NCBI GenBank assembly: GCA_023374045.1
Contig: CM041778.1
Span: 287,161,533-287,225,532 of the forward strand
Length of the DNA: 64,000 bases
Direction: 5' to 3'
From: Limonium bicolor
Taxonomy: Eukaryota > Streptophyta > Magnoliopsida > Caryophyllales > Plumbaginaceae
Of the stretch, positions 58,825 through 64,000 are shown piece by piece (positions within the stretch are counted from its first letter, which is position 1; every line of letters starts with the position of its first letter). Made by a program: the position numbers and the translations under genes. The notes below the pieces were generated by a model. The model worked only from the letters and a program-made list of their open reading frames with translations. It searched no databases and was not told the DNA's origin.

Positions 58825-61800
58825 TGAAATACCCCAAACCTTAGTAAGTTGTTTAAACATTTAAATATGGTATATTAAGACTAAAAAGAGTCTTAGAATC
58901 ATTAGTAAACAATTTAAACCATAGAAAACACAAATAAATGCCTTAAAGTCAATTAGGGCTAAAATGTGTTCTAAGCTTGGGATAAGCTTGGGTAAGACCT
59001 AATGAGCTTACCAAGACCTTATTTATATACTAATGAACATATTAAACCAATTACCAAAGAAAACCAAGCTTGAAAACAAGTTAAAACACAAAATGTGCTT
59101 TAAGGAGTCTTAAAGCACATTTTTGAAAAATTGTCTTGTAAATGAGTTTTGAATGGCTAAATGTCCATCATTACTCTTTAATTAATATGTGTACTACTTA
59201 GTATCACATTTGGAAGTCTATATCAATGGGAAATAAAAAATTTCACATCTATGTGCCTTGTTTTAGTGAATAGTAACTAAAATAAGCTAGTTTGTAACAT
59301 ATGTTTGTATAAGTAATTAAATTGGCCAACAAAGACTAAAATACCCTTAGTAACATAAAGGGGGCCGGTTTTTATGGTAATGAGTCACCACTCATGTTAG
59401 TTTATTATGTAACAAATGATGACTAATGGTTACTATTTACTTTAACATATAAATATCTTTTAAAAGCAAAACCAATCTTCATTCTCTCATTTCTCTTCAT
59501 TTCACATGTCTTCAACCTCTCTTCTATCTTCTTCTTGCTCTCCATTCACGGTTTGCAATAGTACACACACAATACCATCTTTGACCACTTGTATCTCCTA
59601 GCTCATTTTGCCAAATCAAATTCTAAGACCACCATTCTCTTCCTCTCATCAAGCACTTCAATTCTATCCTTTCAAAATTTCAAGAGCTCCATTTTGGTGC
59701 CAAGAAGAATCTCCATGGAAGGAGCTTGAGCTCATCTTTTCACATATTATTGTTCTTCTTTGCTTCAAGGTAAGGAAACTCAAAGAAAAATGATGTTTCC
59801 CTCATGTTTTTGTGTTGTCCGAAAAATCACCCTTAATGGTGTCCTTATGTTGCTTTGTTCTAGCTTCATTTTAACCTTTCATGGACTAGGTGGAGTCCTC
59901 TCTTGATATATATTCAAACTCTCTTCAAGTTCTAAGGTAAAACAACTATCTTAATGTTTTTAAAACAATGTATAATCTAGGGTTTACAATGAGATGAAGC
60001 ATAAAGCTTGTATACTCATTTTATCATTTGTATAATGTTTAGAAGTTGACAAGCAACTAAAAGCCTTGCCGATTTAGTCAAGGAAACAAGAAAGAAGTTG
60101 TGAGGAAAAGAGGTAAATGTGCTAACCTAATGTGGTTTAAAGTCTTAGGAGAAATGAGCTTATATTGCTTGTTAAAATTATCTAAGGAGCCAATGGTGAA
60201 TGACTTAGTAAAATGTTCTCAAAGGCTTATTAAAAGGCATATGTGTTGTTGAGTGTATTTGCAGGTCAAAGGCAAATATATTGTGGAAATTCAATGTTTA
60301 TGATTTATGCATCTTAAGGGCCTAAGAGCCATGTTATTTAAGGGCCTAAGTGCCAAGCAATTTAAATTATGCACTATATTGTGATGTAGTGCTAAATGAG
60401 TGAAGTTTGTGTATAAGAATGTGTGATGGATTTTAGTGTCCTTGATTGATTAATGGTGAAAAGAATGCGTTTTGGCGTAGCAATGTTCTAGGAGAGTTCA
60501 TGTCAAAATTTAGGTAATAAACAAGAAGTTCTAAGGGTTTAAAATGAGTTTGGTAACTTAGGAAATGTTTAGAATGGTTAAGTGTTCAACTTGTGAAAGG
60601 AACATGCATTATGGTGTTTTAAGGTGTAAAAAGGGACTTAAGCATTATTCTAGAGGATTTAGAATGCAAAAGAATGTTTTGGGACACTTCAAGATCATGG
60701 TGAGATTGTATTTAGGACTTGTGCATTGTTGGTGAATAAGGATGAAGTGATTTGTTACATCGGGAGCTATAAACTTGTAAAGATGTTCAAGGAGTGTTTA
60801 GGAAGAAAAGATGCTTGGGATATGATGTTGTAGTGGTGAGAAAACATTATTGGCATAGCGGTTATCATAGGTATGAAACACCACCTAGAAACCTAAGGAG
60901 AAAACATTATAAGTGTTAGGAATTTTGGTAAGAAATGAGTAAGTGTATAAGGAGAAAGAAGATGAGTTTTATGGATGTTGTATGAGAGAATAAGTGTGCC
61001 AAATGGTGTTGAAAAACATTAGAAGGCTTGATGAAAAGTTTGGAGGGGATTTGACAATGTAGGGCATGTTCTAGTGGCGTCCGACCCAGGGGTCCGATCC
61101 AAGTTTGGGTCGGACGGCCTCTGTTAGACGCCAGTAAGTGGTTCTGGAACGATCCGACCCAGAGGACTTAGGTCGGACAGGGGTCGGACGGGTGAGTTTA
61201 AAAGACGGTAAAATTTCTGGAATGGTCCGACCCAGTTGGTTGGGTCGGACATGGGTCGGACAAGTAGAATATTTTTCAAAACCCGAAAGTTACTGGAAGG
61301 GTCCGACCCAGTTGGTTGGGTCGGACGGTGGGTCAGACTGACCAAAACTTAGTAACAAAAAAACATAAAAGTATGGCTTAAGTAATAAACCCAAGGGGGT
61401 ATAATGTAGGTAATTAAGGATAAGTTTGGGCATTAAAACATGTCATTCAATCATGGTTAAACATTTAGTAAATTTGAAGTTAAGTAAGTAATTAACCGAC
61501 ATTCTTAAACATGTATAGGAGTGACCTACGGTGGAAATCAATCGAAGCAAGGACCAAGGTATGGTTTTCTTGCAGTCTGTTGCCTACCGGTTTACACCGG
61601 CTTGTGTGTTGTTTGTTTTTCTGTGTGTTTATGACGTTATAAGACGTAATCATGTAATGAGTGTACATTTGTTCATATTAATGTGATGTTATGATGTGAC
61701 TCATTTCCCTTGTGTGTGTCTAACATGACTTACCACTTGTTGTGAATTGTTTGTCAAGTTCCACGGTTGAACTTCTAACAAGTGCTAACTGGGAAGTGAG

Positions 61801-62709
61801 GAATCCGATTGTCCGGTCATGCATGTAAGTTTAAGAGTAGATATCTGAATCAGATTCGACTCTTATGTTGTTAAGATTGTTCTCCTTCATTTGGCGTTCG
61901 ATCTCCCGCTAGCTTCCTCCAAAGCTTACCTATTCTGACTTATGATCGGTTTAGTGGTAACATGTGTTTGTGTGGTGTGTTCGGGTCACAATATCCAAAC
62001 CATCTGTGACTTAAGTTACTCGTTCGAATAACAGAACGGTAATGAGTGTGTGTAACAAGCTTAACATGAGAGTGAACCATTCTCTAGGCTTCTTATGTTG
62101 TTTAACCTTCTTGGTTTATTATTGTGGAAAGTGTGTCCACTGTGTATGTGATGTTGTGCTATGCAATAATGTTGCTATGTCATATGTTATGTTATGTTTA
62201 AAATGAATGCCATGTCATCATGACAATTAGTTGCGCGTATCCCGGTAGCCGATGGGCTGCGCGTTAACCATACCAGCCAAGGGTTGCTGACCCCCTCGGG
62301 GGCTCCATATTTTTACTGCAGGATGAGGATCGAGGAAGCAGAGTGGCTGTAGATTCTAGGCTGCAGATGTACTTTTGGTTATTTTGGATGATGAGCCCGG
62401 GATGCGCATGTGCTCCCGTGGCGTTATATTTTGGTACTGTTTGTGTTACAGTTGACAATGGAGATCATGAGTACAGTATACAGTGACAGTTTGTATTAAA
62501 TACTCGGTATGTTGGTTATGTATATATGTGTGGATGTTAGTACCTAATGCTCGGGAGTCTGATCATCAGACCGGTACACTTGTATTTATTCTGCCTTGTT
62601 AACCACGTGGGTGGTTGACGGCGTTGTAGCACCGAATCGTTTAGTTATTGTTGAGTTATTTTTCCGCTGCGATTTCATTTAATGTTAAGTGCGTAGTAGG
62701 GGTGTTACA
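58825..62709 (+). repeat. TEK 3' LTR (3885 bp)
   Basis: Complete LTR, TGAAATACCCCAAAC to GGGGTGTTACA, closely matching the two 5' pieces and followed by TCTTG. It carries the GTCCGACCC palindrome array at 61078-61345. Small open frames (59608-59793, 61124-61345) have no domain. Confidence 0.94.
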
Positions 62710-63605
62710 TCTTGATTTCTCTAGCCCGTTGGTTTAACTGCGGCTCTTCTCGTCCATCTTCGAGGTAATCTGTATCACTGTCCTTAGTATGGAGTTGACT
62801 ACTTCTCGTGTTCCTAACACTACTTATCTACTTGCATGGGGTACCGTACTGATACATTACTACTTACCCGACTAACTCATAAATAAGTCTGTCAGGCCCA
62901 CATGCTCCTATCGGAGTGCGGTCGTCCCATGTCTCGTTTAGTAAACTGGTAATGTCTATCACACGGTTATTGTGAAGTATTCTGTTGTCAATCTCCCTTT
63001 GATGGATATCCTCTTTTTTTCTCTTCTTTTTTTTCTTTTTTTTCATGTTATCGGTCATCTTATAATAAATGCTATTACCTTAGTGGCATCGGTGGTAATT
63101 TGTGCCATAAGTCATAAGCCATAACGCCGGCTTGTAAGTAAAATCTGTGCTATTTTTAGCAAACTTGGTTCTCCTTATTCGATCTCATTGAGTACATCAC
63201 ATATTCTATTTTTTTCCTGTTTATCATGATCATATCTTATCCATAATTCATATTCGTCCCCTCATCCATGTAATTGGATGCATTGCAGATTGCATAATTG
63301 CTTGAGCAACTTGGCTCTTCACTTCCCAACCATCCTCACTGACGGTGGTGCATCTACAAAGGGTATGCTTGTCCACAAGGACTAAACATTCATCACTAGT
63401 AGTGATTAGCATTAAATGCAGGTATACTCTGATGGTATTTGGCTAATAAGCCATGTCTGAAAATTCTCGGACGATTAAACTGGTGTGGTTTACAATCACA
63501 GTGGCTGTATAATTTTTTTTTTCCAGTTGTAGTGGTTGGACTAACGGTCCTTCCAAAGTTGCATAGGTTTCTAATCTTAAGGTTTGTATGAAAAATATGA
63601 AAATA

Positions 63606-63641
<36 letters not shown>

Positions 63642-64000
63642 AAAAGATAAAAAAGTAGCAGTTGCAGTTGCAGTTGCAGTAGCAATAGCAGTAGCAGCAC
63701 TTGCTCTGTCAAGTGCGCAAGGCAGATGGAAATTTCAGTGGTTTACTTGTCATAGCGCTTGCAATAGCAAGTGCGCCATGCAGGTGGAAATTCTGGTTCA
63801 GCAATTACCGGTCTCATTGACTCTACGTCGTCGAATATGGCTACATGATAATGTAAGCATTAACTTTCTGTTCATATATATAATCCGTCAAGGTTTCAAG
63901 GTTACTCGCATCGAGTCCACAAACTAGTTCCCAAAAGTCATACACCAAAAAGGCAAGTGGTCAATGACACACCCCCACATACTTATAACATATCTCCGTC
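62710..64000 (-). mobile_element. TR3 interior, part 2, running off the right edge
   Basis: Continues TR3 from 32799 after the second TCTTG. It matches TR2 40510-41830 and TR1 1-540. Non-coding here; its gag and 5' LTR should lie beyond 64000. It contains a T-rich patch (63010-63045), a (TA)n run of about 30 bp (63610-63640) and a GTTGCAGTTGCA-like run (63658-63690). Confidence 0.85.

Larger units (their letters stand above)
32800..62709 (+). mobile_element. TEK: Tekay/Del-like chromovirus carrying an AlkB gene
   Basis: Plus-strand LTR retrotransposon, about 14.2 kb once TR2 is removed: 5' LTR (32800-33307 plus 49030-52397, 3876 bp), tRNA-Met primer site, gag, AlkB-like gene, protease, reverse transcriptase, RNase H, integrase, chromodomain, polypurine tract and 3' LTR (58825-62709, 3885 bp). 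The domain order with integrase last and a C-terminal chromodomain marks a chromovirus; the peptides and long LTRs suggest Tekay/Del. All coding parts have frameshifts or stops. The 5-bp duplication TCTTG flanks it. Confidence 0.93.

Noticed and set aside
61124..61341. Overlapping frames on both strands in the TEK LTR
   Set aside because: Products of the GTCCGACCC palindromes, which read alike on both strands.

Overview
The window is plant nuclear DNA, AT-rich, and made almost wholly of transposable elements. The evidence is Ty3/gypsy LTR retrotransposons of the chromovirus (Tekay/Del-like) and Athila/Tat (OTA-like) kinds, primer-binding sites matching plant initiator tRNA-Met and tRNA-Asp, a Mutator-like element (MULE) with a FAR1-type transposase, and a plant-only PMD domain. 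I cannot name the species. I see no ordinary host gene, rRNA, tRNA or CRISPR.

Layout. (1) 1-13035: minus-strand element 'TR1', gag only, with a 5.6-kb LTR; a young 5.2-kb tRNA-Asp-primed element 'A' (5634-10814, target duplication CATTT) sits inside that LTR. (2) 13036-18766: a graveyard holding an LTR fragment 'B', unassigned DNA, a possible CACTA end, and the 5' LTR plus primer site of a second Athila/Tat-like element 'C'. (3) 18767-29754: an 11-kb MULE with ~86-bp inverted ends, a broken PMD gene, about 30 copies of a 95-bp repeat, and a broken FAR1-MULE-SWIM transposase joined to an OTU protease domain. (4) 29755-64000: a three-level nest. Minus-strand 'TR3' (29755-32799 and 62715 onward) is split by a plus-strand Tekay-like element 'TEK' (32800-62709, duplication TCTTG). 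The 5' LTR of TEK is itself split by a minus-strand element 'TR2' (33308-49024, duplication AACAA).

How the parts fit. TR2 has 5.5-5.65-kb LTRs around a 4.6-kb interior that codes only for Gag and keeps a relic of the integrase tail and chromodomain. It shares with TEK the LTR end motifs, tRNA-Met primer site and its hairpin, polypurine tract, gag exon borders and zinc knuckles. I infer that TR1/TR2/TR3 are non-autonomous relatives that used TEK-like enzymes.

Most notable: (a) TEK carries an AlkB-type 2-oxoglutarate/iron dioxygenase (ALKBH1-like) between gag and protease, with every catalytic residue kept; (b) the TR2 gag is an intact 387-residue frame only if three short GT-AG introns are removed, and the same exon plan is seen in TR1 and, less one intron, in TEK; (c) hairpins of constant geometry but changing stem sequence overlap the primer site and precede the polypurine tract in different families; (d) a palindromic box of fixed 22-bp length recurs in three otherwise different LTRs.
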